From JAFDWR01 sp038216655 (GTDB lineage: Bacteria; Armatimonadota; Fimbriimonadia; Fimbriimonadales; Fimbriimonadaceae), in assembly GCA_038216655.1 (NCBI GenBank), contig JBBQPZ010000002.1:310001-374000 (forward strand): a DNA stretch of 64,000 nucleotides. The letters are read 5' to 3'. How positions within the stretch are numbered: the stretch's first letter is position 1; each line of letters opens with the position of its first letter. The notes under the pieces were generated by a model. It did no database searches. It saw only the letters and a list, made by a program, of their open reading frames with translations, and was not told the DNA's origin. This document shows, piece by piece, positions 33,909 through 41,964 of the stretch. The position numbers and the translations under genes are program-made.

Positions 33909-34964
33909 CTAGCTCTTGTTGCGGATGTGGATCAGGTCTCCGTCCTTGATGACGTAGTCCTTGCCCTCAAGGCTCATCTTGCCGGCGGAATACGCGGCGT
34001 CCAACGAACCCGCCGCCGAGTACTCCGCGAAGTGAACGATCTCCGCCCGGATAAAGCCCTTGGCGATGTCGTTGTGGATTGTCGCCGCCGCCTTCAGTGC
34101 CGACGAGCCCCGGCGCAACGGCCAGGCCCGGGTGTCGTTATCGCCCGCGGTAAAGAAGGTGATGAGGCCCAGCGCGTCGTAGACCGCGCGGACTACGTGA
34201 TTGCTCGCCGGCTCGGTGAGGCCGAGCGACTCAAGAAACTCTGGCTGATCCGCCGCGTCGAGTTGGGCGATCTCCTCTTCGAGGGTCGCACAGACCGCGA
34301 ACGCCTGCGTCCCCGCCGCCATCAACTTGTCAATTGCCTCGACAACCCGCGCGGACGGCGAGCCCGCCTCACCCTCGGACACATTGAACGCCACCACCAT
34401 CGGCTTGGCGGTTAAGAACTGATAGTTGCGAACAACCGTCTCGTCGTCCTCGGTCAGTTCGATATTCCGAATCGGGGTGCCGCCCTCAAGCGGGCTCTTG
34501 AGCTTCTCGAAAGTGACCTTGTCGAGATAATCCTGATGTCCCGGCGTCTTGACGTTCAGCGACTTGGCGAGGCGCTCCAGACGGTTCTCGACGATCTGCA
34601 AATCCGCCAAAACCAGCTCAACGTCGATGCCTTCCTGATCCCGAACGCCGTCGATTTCGGCGTGGTACGGCGAGGTCGGCGACTCGAAGGCGCGGACGAC
34701 GTGAAGCAAAACGTCCATCTTCTTGGCCTGATCCAGAAACCGCGGCGAGAACGCCTTGCCGGTCGGTTGGGCCGCCTCGATGTCGTCATGGAGGATGACG
34801 GTAGCCGGGGTCTGCTTCTTCGGCTTCACCTGCGCGACGATCTGGTCGAACCGCGGGTCGGGCACGGGCACGGCGGTCACGTCGCCTTTGGCAAGGCCAA
34901 GCGCAGCCGCGCGGTAGAGCGAGCTTTTGCCGCTCATGGGGTATCCGATCAGTCCGACTTTCAT
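33909..34964 (-). CDS. ychF: YchF/OLA1-type ATPase
   Basis: The 351-residue Obg-family P-loop protein begins KVGLIGYPMSGKSSLYRA (G1, with MSGKSS in place of NVGKST). The G4-like motif is FNVSE rather than NKxD, which is the reason YchF/OLA1 prefers ATP over GTP. A helical insert follows (about 110-180). The C-terminal TGS domain includes LITFFTAGDNDTRAWPLRRG, GFIRAEIVHFAEY and YVIKDGDLIHIRNKS. YchF binds ribosomes and is implicated in stress and redox response. Its ATG overlaps the stop of the small TM protein gene upstream. Confidence 0.93.
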   Translation of the reverse strand: MKVGLIGYPMSGKSSLYRAAALGLAKGDVTAVPVPDPRFDQIVAQVKPKKQTPATVILHDDIEAAQPTGKAFSPRFLDQAKKMDVLLHVVRAFESPTSPYHAEIDGVRDQEGIDVELVLADLQIVENRLERLAKSLNVKTPGHQDYLDKVTFEKLKSPLEGGTPIRNIELTEDDETVVRNYQFLTAKPMVVAFNVSEGEAGSPSARVVEAIDKLMAAGTQAFAVCATLEEEIAQLDAADQPEFLESLGLTEPASNHVVRAVYDALGLITFFTAGDNDTRAWPLRRGSSALKAAATIHNDIAKGFIRAEIVHFAEYSAAGSLDAAYSAGKMSLEGKDYVIKDGDLIHIRNKS

Positions 34965-35137
34965 GGTTTGGGGGTCGTCTTCGTGTCCTGCGCGAACTCA
35001 ACCTTCACGGGCCGAGGCCCCAGTTGGTGCGGCAGGATCCAGAAAACGTAGGTGGTTCCGAGCAAAAGAATCACGAGCACCCACGGAAATCGGGCGGGTG
35101 CTTTCGCTGGCGTTCCCGTGCGCGGCACCTGACTCAC
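34961..35137 (-). CDS. Small single-TM protein coupled to ychF (58 aa)
   Basis: A GTG at 35137 starts VSQVPRTGTPAKAPARFPWV. It is followed by a hydrophobic helix LVILLLGTTYVFWIL and a polar tail PHQLGPRPVKVEFAQ, ending TKTTPKP. The stop TGA overlaps the ychF ATG (ATGA), which argues strongly for translation. Predicted topology is a short basic cytoplasmic N-terminus with one helix. I recognise no family. Confidence 0.65.
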   Translation of the reverse strand: MSQVPRTGTPAKAPARFPWVLVILLLGTTYVFWILPHQLGPRPVKVEFAQDTKTTPKP

Positions 35138-35159
35138 AGTAGTTCAGGATACCCGTCTG

Positions 35160-35732
35160 CTAATTCCCGGTCGCGGGTCCGCCAGAAAATGACTTCTTGT
35201 AGTAGAAGATCTTCTCCGGATTGTCGCGAAGCGTGAGGTCCTTCAAGTGCGCCGATCGCAAGATCGAGACCGCCCGAACCGCTTGTGTACGACCTATAAC
35301 CAACACATCACCCATGCCGTTGTGATGCGAAAACATTGACGTGATGTTCTGCTTGGCCAAAATCCTCATGACCGTCATTTGAGCCGACTGAGTACCCTTG
35401 CCAATCCGGTACATATCCGGAGCCATCGCGGACTGATCGGGGTGCCCACGTTCTGGAGCGACTACTTTCTTAGGCGGGTCAAAGAGGATAAGGCCCTTGA
35501 TATGGACCTTACGCAGGATCGCGACGGCACGCTTGGCGTCGACTCGGCCGTTCACGCTCCACGCGGGTTCGGCGTATCGACTTTCCTCGATTCCAGCGCG
35601 AATGTGATCCTTGGTCAGCCTTGTGACGGCAAGGTCCATCGCGTGATGCGATCCTCGACCCACGAGATAGGGGTCCAGATGCAAACTGGGGACCCGGCCC
35701 AATACCAGTCCCGCAACAAGTGAGGCGATCAT
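35160..35732 (-). CDS. Secreted protein with two copies of a novel ~70-residue repeat domain
   Basis: The 190-residue protein has a short signal peptide (MIASLVAGLVLG). Two related units follow: YLVGRGSHHAMDLAVTRL ... VDAKRAVAILRKVHIKGL, and YRIGKGTQSAQMTVMRIL ... TQAVRAVSILRSAHLKDLTL. The pattern is IGRG, a helix, a central strand with GI, then (D)AxRAVxILRxAHIKGLTL, a probable alpha/beta fold resembling ferredoxin-like modules. The same unit occurs once in the neighbour at 35739. I recognise no named family, though DUF2007-like signal modules have a similar order. It follows that neighbour by 6 nt on the same strand. Confidence 0.7.
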   Translation of the reverse strand: MIASLVAGLVLGRVPSLHLDPYLVGRGSHHAMDLAVTRLTKDHIRAGIEESRYAEPAWSVNGRVDAKRAVAILRKVHIKGLILFDPPKKVVAPERGHPDQSAMAPDMYRIGKGTQSAQMTVMRILAKQNITSMFSHHNGMGDVLVIGRTQAVRAVSILRSAHLKDLTLRDNPEKIFYYKKSFSGGPATGN

Positions 35733-35738
35733 CGACCG

Positions 35739-36056
35739 CTACTTCCCGCGGACTATCGCCGGTTTCGTGTACACGGTGAATCCTTTGATATGGGCATGCC
35801 GAAGAACCACAATCGAGCGGTTCGCGTCGCTAAGGCTGAAAACAAGCGTCTCGCCCGTGCCCTGGATCTTGGGGTCTGGCACGAAGCCGGACTTGATTCC
35901 CGACTTGTCGAGCAGGGCCGAGACGTCGAACTGAGTCTTCTTGCTACCGCGACCTATTTTGTAAAAGTCCGCAGATACAACCACATGCAGAGGCCGGTGG
36001 AGCGCGGGAGAAGCCGGTTTAGCGAGCAAGAGCCCGCCGAGGAGATAGGCGATCAT
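35739..36056 (-). CDS. Secreted single-unit paralogue of the downstream repeat protein
   Basis: The 105-residue protein has a signal peptide (MIAYLLGGLLLAKPASP) very like that of the next gene. It has one copy of the shared unit: YKIGRGSKKTQFDVSALL, then GIKSGF, LVFSLSDANRSIVVL, RHAHIKGFTVYTKP. The two genes probably arose by tandem duplication and lie in one transcript after prfC (15 nt gap). Function unknown; the conserved IGRG and ILRxAHIKG motifs point to a binding role. Confidence 0.68.
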   Translation of the reverse strand: MIAYLLGGLLLAKPASPALHRPLHVVVSADFYKIGRGSKKTQFDVSALLDKSGIKSGFVPDPKIQGTGETLVFSLSDANRSIVVLRHAHIKGFTVYTKPAIVRGK

Positions 36057-36071
36057 GCGCCCATTATAAGG

Positions 36072-37715
36072 CTACTTCGTCGCTTTCAGGCCGACCGCGG
36101 CTTCGTACTCAGCCTGGGTGTCGAACATCTCGAGCTTCTCGTTCTGCTTCAGGATGTAGTCGAGCTTCCGCTGAGCGTCGGCGAGGATCACAAGCTGCCC
36201 GACCGAGTTCTCGTAAACCCGAACGCCGGTCCCCAGATACGCCGCCTCCAAAGCCCCGGGAGGTGCCTTGAGCCACTTCATGATCGAGAACGACCTGTGG
36301 TCGAGCGAGGTCTTCACGCCGTACTCGCCGAGCAGGCGGAACTGCACGACGTCGAATTGGAGCTGGCCCACCACCCCGAGGATCGGCTCGCGGGCCTGCG
36401 ACTTACGATCCCAGAAGATGTCGACGAGACCTTCCTCAGCGAGCTGCTGAACGCCCTTTTCGAACTGCTTCAAACGAGAAACGTCGTGGTTCTGCAGCAC
36501 TGCGAACGCCTCGGGAACGAAGTGCGGGACTTCGTGGAATTTAATCTTGCCGTCAATGCTCAGCGTGTCCCCGAGCCGAAACGCGCCGGGGTTGGTGAGG
36601 CCGACGATGTCGCCTGGATAAGCTTCCTCCACGGTCTCCCGATCCTGCGCAAAGAGCCTTTGCGGGCGAGTGAGGCGCAGCTTCTTGCCGGTTCGCGTGT
36701 GAACCACTTCCATGTCCTTCTCGAACTTGCCGCTGACGACGCGCATAAATGCGATCCGGTCGCGGTGCTGGGGATCCATGTTTGCCTGAATCTTAAACAC
36801 AAACCCGCTGAACTCCTCGCCCGGCTCAATCATCTCGTCGCCCGATGGACGCCCCACGGGTGAGGGCGCGATCGTCAGGAATGAGCGAAGAAACGGCTCG
36901 ACGCCGAAGTTCGAGAGGGCCGACCCAAAGAAGACGGGAGTCAACAGTCCGCGGCCAACTAACGCAAGGTCCAAAGGATCACCCGCGATGTCGAGCAGTT
37001 CGATCTCCTCTTGGAGGGTGTTGAAAAGCTCTTTGCCCAACACAGAAAGGCAACGCGGATCGTCAATCTTGATCTTGTCGACTTCGGCCTTGGTCGCGCC
37101 GTGCGCGGTGCGCCCAAACAGGTGAACCATCTTCGTCAAGCGGTCAAAGACTCCCCTGAACTCCTGGCCCTGCCCAATCGGCCAATTGACCGGCGAGGTT
37201 CGGATGCCGAGCACTTCCTCGACCTCCGCTAAAACCGCCATCGGCCCCTTGCCGATGTGGTCCATCTTGTTCACGAACGTGAAGATCGGGATCCCGCGCT
37301 GGCGGCAGACCGCGAACAGCTTGCGCGTCTGCGCCTCAACGCCCTTTGCGTTGTCGATGAGCATCACCGCGCTGTCCGCGGCGGTCAGCGTGCGGTAGGT
37401 GTCCGCGCTGAAGTCTTGGTGGCCCGGGGTGTCGAGCAGGTTCAAAACGTGCCCTTCGAACTCAAATTGGAGCACCGTCGAAGTCACCGAGATGCCGCGT
37501 TGTTTCTCGAGCTCCATCCAGTCCGAGGTCGCGCGCCGCTGGTTTCGTCCCGCCTTGACCGATCCTGCAAGCTGAATCGCGCCTCCGTAAAGCAGGAGCT
37601 TTTCGGTGAGCGTGGTCTTCCCCGCGTCAGGGTGCGAGATGATGGCAAACGTCTTTCGGCGCTGCGCTTGGTCGGTGATTAAACTCAAAGGTCTGGGCAG
37701 GAGAACGTTGGGCAA
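36072..37715 (-). CDS. prfC: Peptide chain release factor 3
   Basis: The 547-residue translational GTPase recycles RF1/RF2 from the ribosome. G1 is ISHPDAGKTTLTEKLL, G2/switch is the QRRATSDWMELEKQRGISVT segment, G3 DTPGHQDFSADTYRTL and G4 NKMD. Domain II (about 290-390) and the C-terminal domain with GVVGQLQFDVVQFRLLGEYG are complete. RGISVTSTV and HEDFSEDTYRTL-like blocks distinguish RF3 from EF-G. The start codon is TTG at 37715. The two small secreted-protein genes follow on the same strand. Confidence 0.95.
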   Translation of the reverse strand: MPNVLLPRPLSLITDQAQRRKTFAIISHPDAGKTTLTEKLLLYGGAIQLAGSVKAGRNQRRATSDWMELEKQRGISVTSTVLQFEFEGHVLNLLDTPGHQDFSADTYRTLTAADSAVMLIDNAKGVEAQTRKLFAVCRQRGIPIFTFVNKMDHIGKGPMAVLAEVEEVLGIRTSPVNWPIGQGQEFRGVFDRLTKMVHLFGRTAHGATKAEVDKIKIDDPRCLSVLGKELFNTLQEEIELLDIAGDPLDLALVGRGLLTPVFFGSALSNFGVEPFLRSFLTIAPSPVGRPSGDEMIEPGEEFSGFVFKIQANMDPQHRDRIAFMRVVSGKFEKDMEVVHTRTGKKLRLTRPQRLFAQDRETVEEAYPGDIVGLTNPGAFRLGDTLSIDGKIKFHEVPHFVPEAFAVLQNHDVSRLKQFEKGVQQLAEEGLVDIFWDRKSQAREPILGVVGQLQFDVVQFRLLGEYGVKTSLDHRSFSIMKWLKAPPGALEAAYLGTGVRVYENSVGQLVILADAQRKLDYILKQNEKLEMFDTQAEYEAAVGLKATK

Positions 37716-37827
37716 GGCGAACGGGGAGAACCGCGACAGGTCAGAATATGACCCGGGGCAGAAGAGTCAGTGTACCCTTGAGCCCGAAACCATAGCCTCA
37801 ACCGGCTCGTAGGACCGACTGCGCCTC

Positions 37828-38625
37828 ATGGCAACTTCTCAAGAACCCACCAATCTTGTCGACATTCAGAGCACCGCCGACGAACGGAACATTCCGATCG
37901 ATAAAGTCGGCGTGCGCAAGGTCAAGTACCCCATGCACGTCCGCGAGCGGGACAACGGCCTGCAGCACACCGTCGGCGAGTTCTCCTTGACCGTCGATCT
38001 CCCCCGTGAGTTCAAAGGAACCCACATGAGTCGGTTCCTGGAGGTCCTTGGCCAACACAATAAGGACATCAGCGGAGAGACGATCACCGTCATTCTCGCT
38101 GAGTTGCGCGAACGCCTCAAGGCCGAGTCCGCTCACCTTGAGGTGACCTTCATCTACTTCCGTGAGAAGGCGGCTCCCGTGACCGGGAAGGTCGGCATGA
38201 TGGGCTACCAGTGCGGATTCAGCGCCTCGGGAGGCGCGACCGAGTGTTTTGAGATCCTCGTGACCGTCCCCGTGACCACCCTCTGCCCTTGCTCGAAGGA
38301 GATATCCGACTTCGGTGCCCACAACCAGCGCGGCTACGTGAGCGTGCGTGTCAAGCCCGACGGCCTCCTCTGGCTGGAGGACGTGATCGACATGATCGAG
38401 GCATCCGGCTCCGCCCCGCTGTATCCCGTCCTCAAACGGCCCGACGAAAAGTTCGTGACCGAGCAGGCCTACAAGAACCCTCGCTTCGTCGAAGATATGG
38501 TCCGTGAAGTCTCGCTTGCGTTCGATGCTCATCCGCGCGTTCTGGCGTACGAGATCGAGGTCGAGAACCACGAATCGATTCACGATCACAACGCTTACGC
38601 GTATCTAAAACGCGATAAGCGCTAA
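37828..38625 (+). CDS. folE2: GTP cyclohydrolase FolE2 (GCYH-IB)
   Basis: The 265-residue enzyme converts GTP to dihydroneopterin triphosphate for folate and queuosine-type pathways. Catalytic/metal Cys is within TTLCPCSKEIS (Cys153 region). AHNQRGYVSVRVKP and GMMGYQCGFSA are further hallmarks. The N-terminal DERNIPIDKVGVRKVKYP is conserved too. FolE2 can use metals other than zinc, so it is often the only or the zinc-starvation form of the enzyme. The gene stands alone; no Zur-like site was recognised. It is divergent from prfC over a 112-nt gap. Confidence 0.96.
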   Translation: MATSQEPTNLVDIQSTADERNIPIDKVGVRKVKYPMHVRERDNGLQHTVGEFSLTVDLPREFKGTHMSRFLEVLGQHNKDISGETITVILAELRERLKAESAHLEVTFIYFREKAAPVTGKVGMMGYQCGFSASGGATECFEILVTVPVTTLCPCSKEISDFGAHNQRGYVSVRVKPDGLLWLEDVIDMIEASGSAPLYPVLKRPDEKFVTEQAYKNPRFVEDMVREVSLAFDAHPRVLAYEIEVENHESIHDHNAYAYLKRDKR

Positions 38626-38680
38626 GCCGGTTTGAACCAATCGGCGACTTGGGATAAGCTTAGAGCCGGAATCTCGCGGA

Positions 38681-39898
38681 ATGGTTAACAACGAAGTCAG
38701 AGAACAGCTTGCCTTGATCGTCCGCCAGCATGGGCAGGGCATCGCTGAGGACGCGCCGCGACTTCAGGGTCTTCTGAAGGACCTGGTCGGGCAGTATCGC
38801 CGTGAGATCAACATCCTCATGCAGGCCGCCCGAGCGAACGTGCCCGGAGAACTGCAACGGGCCAGCGGCCCGACGATGATCACCGCCGAGCGTCTATCCA
38901 CCCGCCTCCAAGAAGAGACCGGCTTGGCGATGGACGCGGCGCAGTGGGCGGTCTCCACGTGGGGCAACGCCATGGGCATCCCCGTCGAGTTTGGTGAACC
39001 CGAGCCCGAGGCGGTCATCCCTCCACCGATCACCGCGGTGGCCGACGCTCCCCAGCGTCCGGAGACGATCGAGCCGACCGTCTCGTCCTCAATCAGCGCC
39101 CCCCCCGTCAGCACGCCGGCGTCGCCCGTGCCTCCTCCCGTCTCACAGCCGAATCCGTATGTCGCACCGCGCACGAGTTTTGCGCCCCAGTCGTTCCCGC
39201 CCGCGAAGAAAGGGATGAGCGGCGGTGTGATTGCGGCCGTTTCGGTGGTGGTTGTAGCGGCCATCGGCGGAATCTTCTTCGTTGTCACGCGAAAGGGAAG
39301 CGACAGTCCAGGTCCGACATCCAGTCCGACCATGAGCAGTTCACCGTCAAATACTCCGTCGGGCTCACCTTCGGCTTCGGCCTCGACCGAGCCCTCGCTT
39401 TCGCCCACGGAGTCAAACTCCCCCTCCGCGTCGCCTGGCGGTGGAGCCGGCACGTTTGAGGACGGCGTGTTCAGCGACGGCTTCGGCCTGTTCTCATTCA
39501 CGCCGCCCGAAGGCTGGGGCATGAGCAACAGCAGCTCCGACGGTTCCATCCAATGGACCAACACGAAGAGTCCCGACCTGAAGGCGGCAATGGACCTGCG
39601 CGAAGTTGCGAACGGGAGCGGCAAAGACCTACCGGATCTGGTCACGGCCACGGAAGAAAAGCTGAAGACCGACATGAAGTTCGAGGTCAAGTCGGATAAG
39701 GACATGCAACTTGGCGGTGAGCCCGCAAAGTTGATCTATGGGACGATTTCGACCGGAGGAGTCGCCCAGGAAATGGCAATGGTGATGGCGCTCAAGAACG
39801 GCAAAGTAGTCATCATCACCATGGGCGCCGTCGAGGGCAAATTCAGTGAAGTCTCCGGTCCTCTGGACACGTCGCTAGCGACGTGGAAGTGGAAGTAG
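38681..39898 (+). CDS. Membrane protein with helical N-domain, Ser/Pro-rich linker and PsbP/DcrB-like end
   Basis: The 405-residue protein has four parts. Residues 1-105 are a helical cytoplasmic module (LKDLVGQYRREINILMQAAR, LAMDAAQWAVSTWGNAMGI), a type found fused to many different domains. Residues 106-180 are Pro-rich. A membrane helix follows near 183-206 (GGVIAAVSVVVVAAIGGIFF), then a Ser/Thr/Pro-rich linker (about 210-260). The extracytoplasmic end (about 262-405) has FGLFSFTPPEGWGMSNSSSD and KLIYGTISTGG, resembling PsbP/DcrB-type folds. Function unknown. It probably stands alone; a strong inverted repeat follows its stop. Confidence 0.7.
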   Translation: MVNNEVREQLALIVRQHGQGIAEDAPRLQGLLKDLVGQYRREINILMQAARANVPGELQRASGPTMITAERLSTRLQEETGLAMDAAQWAVSTWGNAMGIPVEFGEPEPEAVIPPPITAVADAPQRPETIEPTVSSSISAPPVSTPASPVPPPVSQPNPYVAPRTSFAPQSFPPAKKGMSGGVIAAVSVVVVAAIGGIFFVVTRKGSDSPGPTSSPTMSSSPSNTPSGSPSASASTEPSLSPTESNSPSASPGGGAGTFEDGVFSDGFGLFSFTPPEGWGMSNSSSDGSIQWTNTKSPDLKAAMDLREVANGSGKDLPDLVTATEEKLKTDMKFEVKSDKDMQLGGEPAKLIYGTISTGGVAQEMAMVMALKNGKVVIITMGAVEGKFSEVSGPLDTSLATWKWK

Positions 39899-39904
39899 CC
39901 GACA

Positions 39905-39960
39905 GTATCGAGTATTGAGATTGTAGAGAGTTCCTTCTTGACTGTCTCAATACTCAATAC
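39905..39960. terminator. Long inverted repeat between convergent genes, possible bidirectional terminator
   Basis: GTATCGAGTATTGAGA (39905-39920) pairs with TCTCAATACTCAATAC (39945-39960), 15 of 16 matching, with a 24-nt loop. It lies between two convergent genes. The right arm also codes the last residues and stop of the Gfo/Idh/MocA gene (VLSIEY, TGA). No long T-tract is present, so termination is likely but not sure. The arm continues as CTCAATACT, a short tandem motif. Confidence 0.5.
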
Positions 39961-40927
39961 TCAATACTGTTCCTGCTGCCGCCGACTTCCACGCCGCTTC
40001 GGTCAGCCGGATGACTTCCAGGCCGCACTCGAATGGGCTCTCGCATTCGGCTTTGCCAAGGCATGCATCGACAAAGTTCTGATCAGGCGTTTGACTGCCT
40101 TCCAGGCTATCCGCCTTCCAGCGATCCCCCGACTCCTCGACCGTCGTCAGCTTGCCGTCGCGAACGTAGTAGGCGCGCTTCTCGCAGATGATCGTGACGT
40201 CCTCGTGCCAGCCCGGCGTGTCGCCGACAATGGCAAGGCTCCCAATCGCTCCGCCTTTGAACCGAATCGTCACCGAAGTGTCAATGTCAACCGGCGTGCC
40301 GCGGAAGTCGCCCACCGCCGATACCGTTTCGGCCCGCAAACCCGTTGTCCAGAGCAAGATGTCGAGGAGGTGGCTCCCACTGTCATTGAGTTGCCCGCCG
40401 CCCGAGAGTTCGGGGATCTGACGCCAGCTTCCCTTGGTGAGGCGCTTCCAATCCTGACATTGCAATGCCTGAACAAACGTGACCTTGCCCGCGGTGCCGT
40501 CCGCGATCTCGCGGCGGATGCGCCGGAACTCGGGCATGAAGTGGCGCTGGTAGCTGACCATCCCCACCTTGCCGACCTTGTCCCGCGCCGCAATGACGCG
40601 GTGGGCATCAGCCACGCTCGTCACCATCGGCTTCTCGGTGCACGCATGGAGCCCCGCGGCGAAGGCGGCGAGGATCTGATCAACGTGCTGGGTGTGCGGG
40701 GTCTGAATCATCACCGCATCGAGCCCACCCGCCGCGATCATCTCGTGGTAGTCCGCATAGTCGGTCGCGGAGTGAAGCGAGGGATGCTTGGCCTTGGTTT
40801 GATGGATCTGCTCCGGCGCGGTGTCGGCCATCGCCACGACTCGTGCCTCGGGCACTTGGAGAAGGTTGCCGATCCGATAGCGAGCAAAGCCGCCCACGCC
40901 GATGAGTCCGATCCGAAGCGTTTCCAC
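39947..40927 (-). CDS. Gfo/Idh/MocA family oxidoreductase
   Basis: The 326-residue NAD(P)-dependent dehydrogenase has an N-terminal Rossmann fold (RIGLIGVGGFARYRIGNL, then MADTAPEQ). The EKP motif (ACTEKPMVTS) near residue 97 carries the catalytic Lys. The C-terminal beta-sheet domain includes LNDSGSHLLDILLWTTG with the usual Asp-x-x-x-His. Substrates of this family are sugars, inositols and related compounds; nothing nearby narrows it. The last six codons lie in the inverted repeat shared with the convergent gene, an unusual way to end a coding region. Intergenic 40928-41297 upstream is filled with repeats. Confidence 0.92.
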   Translation of the reverse strand: METLRIGLIGVGGFARYRIGNLLQVPEARVVAMADTAPEQIHQTKAKHPSLHSATDYADYHEMIAAGGLDAVMIQTPHTQHVDQILAAFAAGLHACTEKPMVTSVADAHRVIAARDKVGKVGMVSYQRHFMPEFRRIRREIADGTAGKVTFVQALQCQDWKRLTKGSWRQIPELSGGGQLNDSGSHLLDILLWTTGLRAETVSAVGDFRGTPVDIDTSVTIRFKGGAIGSLAIVGDTPGWHEDVTIICEKRAYYVRDGKLTTVEESGDRWKADSLEGSQTPDQNFVDACLGKAECESPFECGLEVIRLTEAAWKSAAAGTVLSIEY

Positions 40928-40962
40928 GCGCCCATTATCACCCTTTTGGAGCCAGAAGGTTG

Positions 40963-41009
40963 CTCCCTTTCCTCTTGCGGCGATGATTGTGCGCCGGAGG
41001 AGGAAGGGG
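40963..41009 (+). repeat. Interspersed palindromic repeat, family B
   Basis: CTCCCTTTCCTCTTGCGGCG then ATGATTGTGCGCCGGAGGAG and GAAGGGG, the same unit as at 9926 and 47355. It lies upstream of the Gfo/Idh gene in a 370-bp gap. The gap also holds a family C-like unit (about 41104-41157, GTCATCCAGAGCGG ... GTCGAAGGATCACTG) and a degenerate B unit. Confidence 0.65.
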
Positions 41010-41249
41010 TTGGGGGATGGAGGTTCAGCGCGGATTCCCGCGCCGTATTGTCAAGACGCCGTCATCCTGCGTAGAGCGACACGGTCATTTGTCATCTATT
41101 GACCGTCATCCAGAGCGGAATGCCGAGCCCTAGCGAGGCATGGAGTCGAAGGATCACTGATAGAGCCTCCGACTTAGAAGACCGACGCGCTTGCCGAGAT
41201 TCGCCAAAGCTCGACGCTCCGCATAAATTGACCGCACCCGGAACCTCCG

Positions 41250-41262
41250 CCCCCCCCCCCCC
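41250..41262 (+). repeat. Thirteen-C homopolymer within a degenerate family B repeat
   Basis: Thirteen consecutive Cs (41250-41262) are followed by GCCGCACAATCCTCGCCACA, which resembles the core of repeat B in inverse orientation. It is by far the longest homopolymer in the window. It lies 36 nt downstream of the stop of the TfoX-like gene and does not affect a coding frame. Confidence 0.6.
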
Positions 41263-41297
41263 GCCGCACAATCCTCGCCACAGACGAGGGGAATCCG

Positions 41298-41627
41298 TTA
41301 CTTCTTCTTCACTTTGCGAGCCACAACCCCCACCGAGGCGTCGATCCAATCGCCCAAAGTGTCCGGATCGGACAAGACGTCGGCGGGAACTTCGCGGTAT
41401 CCGAGGTTCGACTGATCGCCCAAGACCCAAGGCTGCATCCCTCGCGCCTCATAGGCGGCAAGGTTCACGGAGTCGACCTTGAAGAACAGCCGGTCGTCGT
41501 CGGCAATGGCGAAGAACGCATCGCCGAGGTAGATTCCCAATCCACCGAACATCGCTTGATGCCGAATCGGCCGCGCGGCGGTGAGACGAGTGATGGTCGA
41601 TTCGACGAAGGTCTTTGAAACCGGCAT
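41298..41627 (-). CDS. TfoX N-terminal domain protein
   Basis: The 109-residue protein is a stand-alone TfoX/Sxy N-terminal domain. Blocks: PIRHQAMFGGLGIYLGDAFF, AIADDDRLFFKVDSVN and a GYREVPADVLSDPDTLGDWI-type end. In gamma-proteobacteria Sxy activates competence genes with CRP. Single-domain forms are widespread and their role is unknown. The ATG at 41627 (MPVSKTFVE) is chosen; the open frame continues upstream but lacks conservation and would overlap the next gene. It follows the 74-aa protein gene by 10 nt on the same strand. Confidence 0.85.
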   Translation of the reverse strand: MPVSKTFVESTITRLTAARPIRHQAMFGGLGIYLGDAFFAIADDDRLFFKVDSVNLAAYEARGMQPWVLGDQSNLGYREVPADVLSDPDTLGDWIDASVGVVARKVKKK

Positions 41628-41637
41628 GGCCGACTCC

Positions 41638-41862
41638 TTACTTGACGGACTCTTGCATGTATCGATAGGCAGGGTAGTCGAGTGATGTCCGATCAACGCT
41701 AGGTCGCGGCGTGGTGGATTTGCCCTCGACCGCATGGTCAGCATGCTTGCGTGCGCGACCGTTGGTCGCCTGTGTCGAGGTGTTTTCGGATTTCTTTTCC
41801 GCCATGTGATTTATCTTCCCGAGGGATTCGATTTGCTCCGAAGAAAATTGCCAGTTCTTCAT
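41638..41862 (-). CDS. Small polar protein of unknown function (74 aa)
   Basis: ATG at 41862 follows GGAGGCTCCGGGA, an excellent Shine-Dalgarno sequence with 8-nt spacing. The product begins MKNWQFSSEQIESLGKINH, then is rich in Lys, Ser, Thr and Asn. It ends TSLDYPAYRYMQESVK. It is soluble and partly disordered. A second ATG at 41805 also has a Shine-Dalgarno sequence (GGGAAG). I recognise no family. It is probably cotranscribed with the TfoX-like gene 10 nt downstream. Confidence 0.6.
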   Translation of the reverse strand: MKNWQFSSEQIESLGKINHMAEKKSENTSTQATNGRARKHADHAVEGKSTTPRPSVDRTSLDYPAYRYMQESVK

Positions 41863-41964
41863 TCCCGGAGCCTCCAAATGAGGGCCAGGTGCTCGGTTAC
41901 GTATTCAAGTAATTCGTCTGAGACGTGACGTAACACCGCATCCTCGAGCCCGTCCAGCGGGTCC

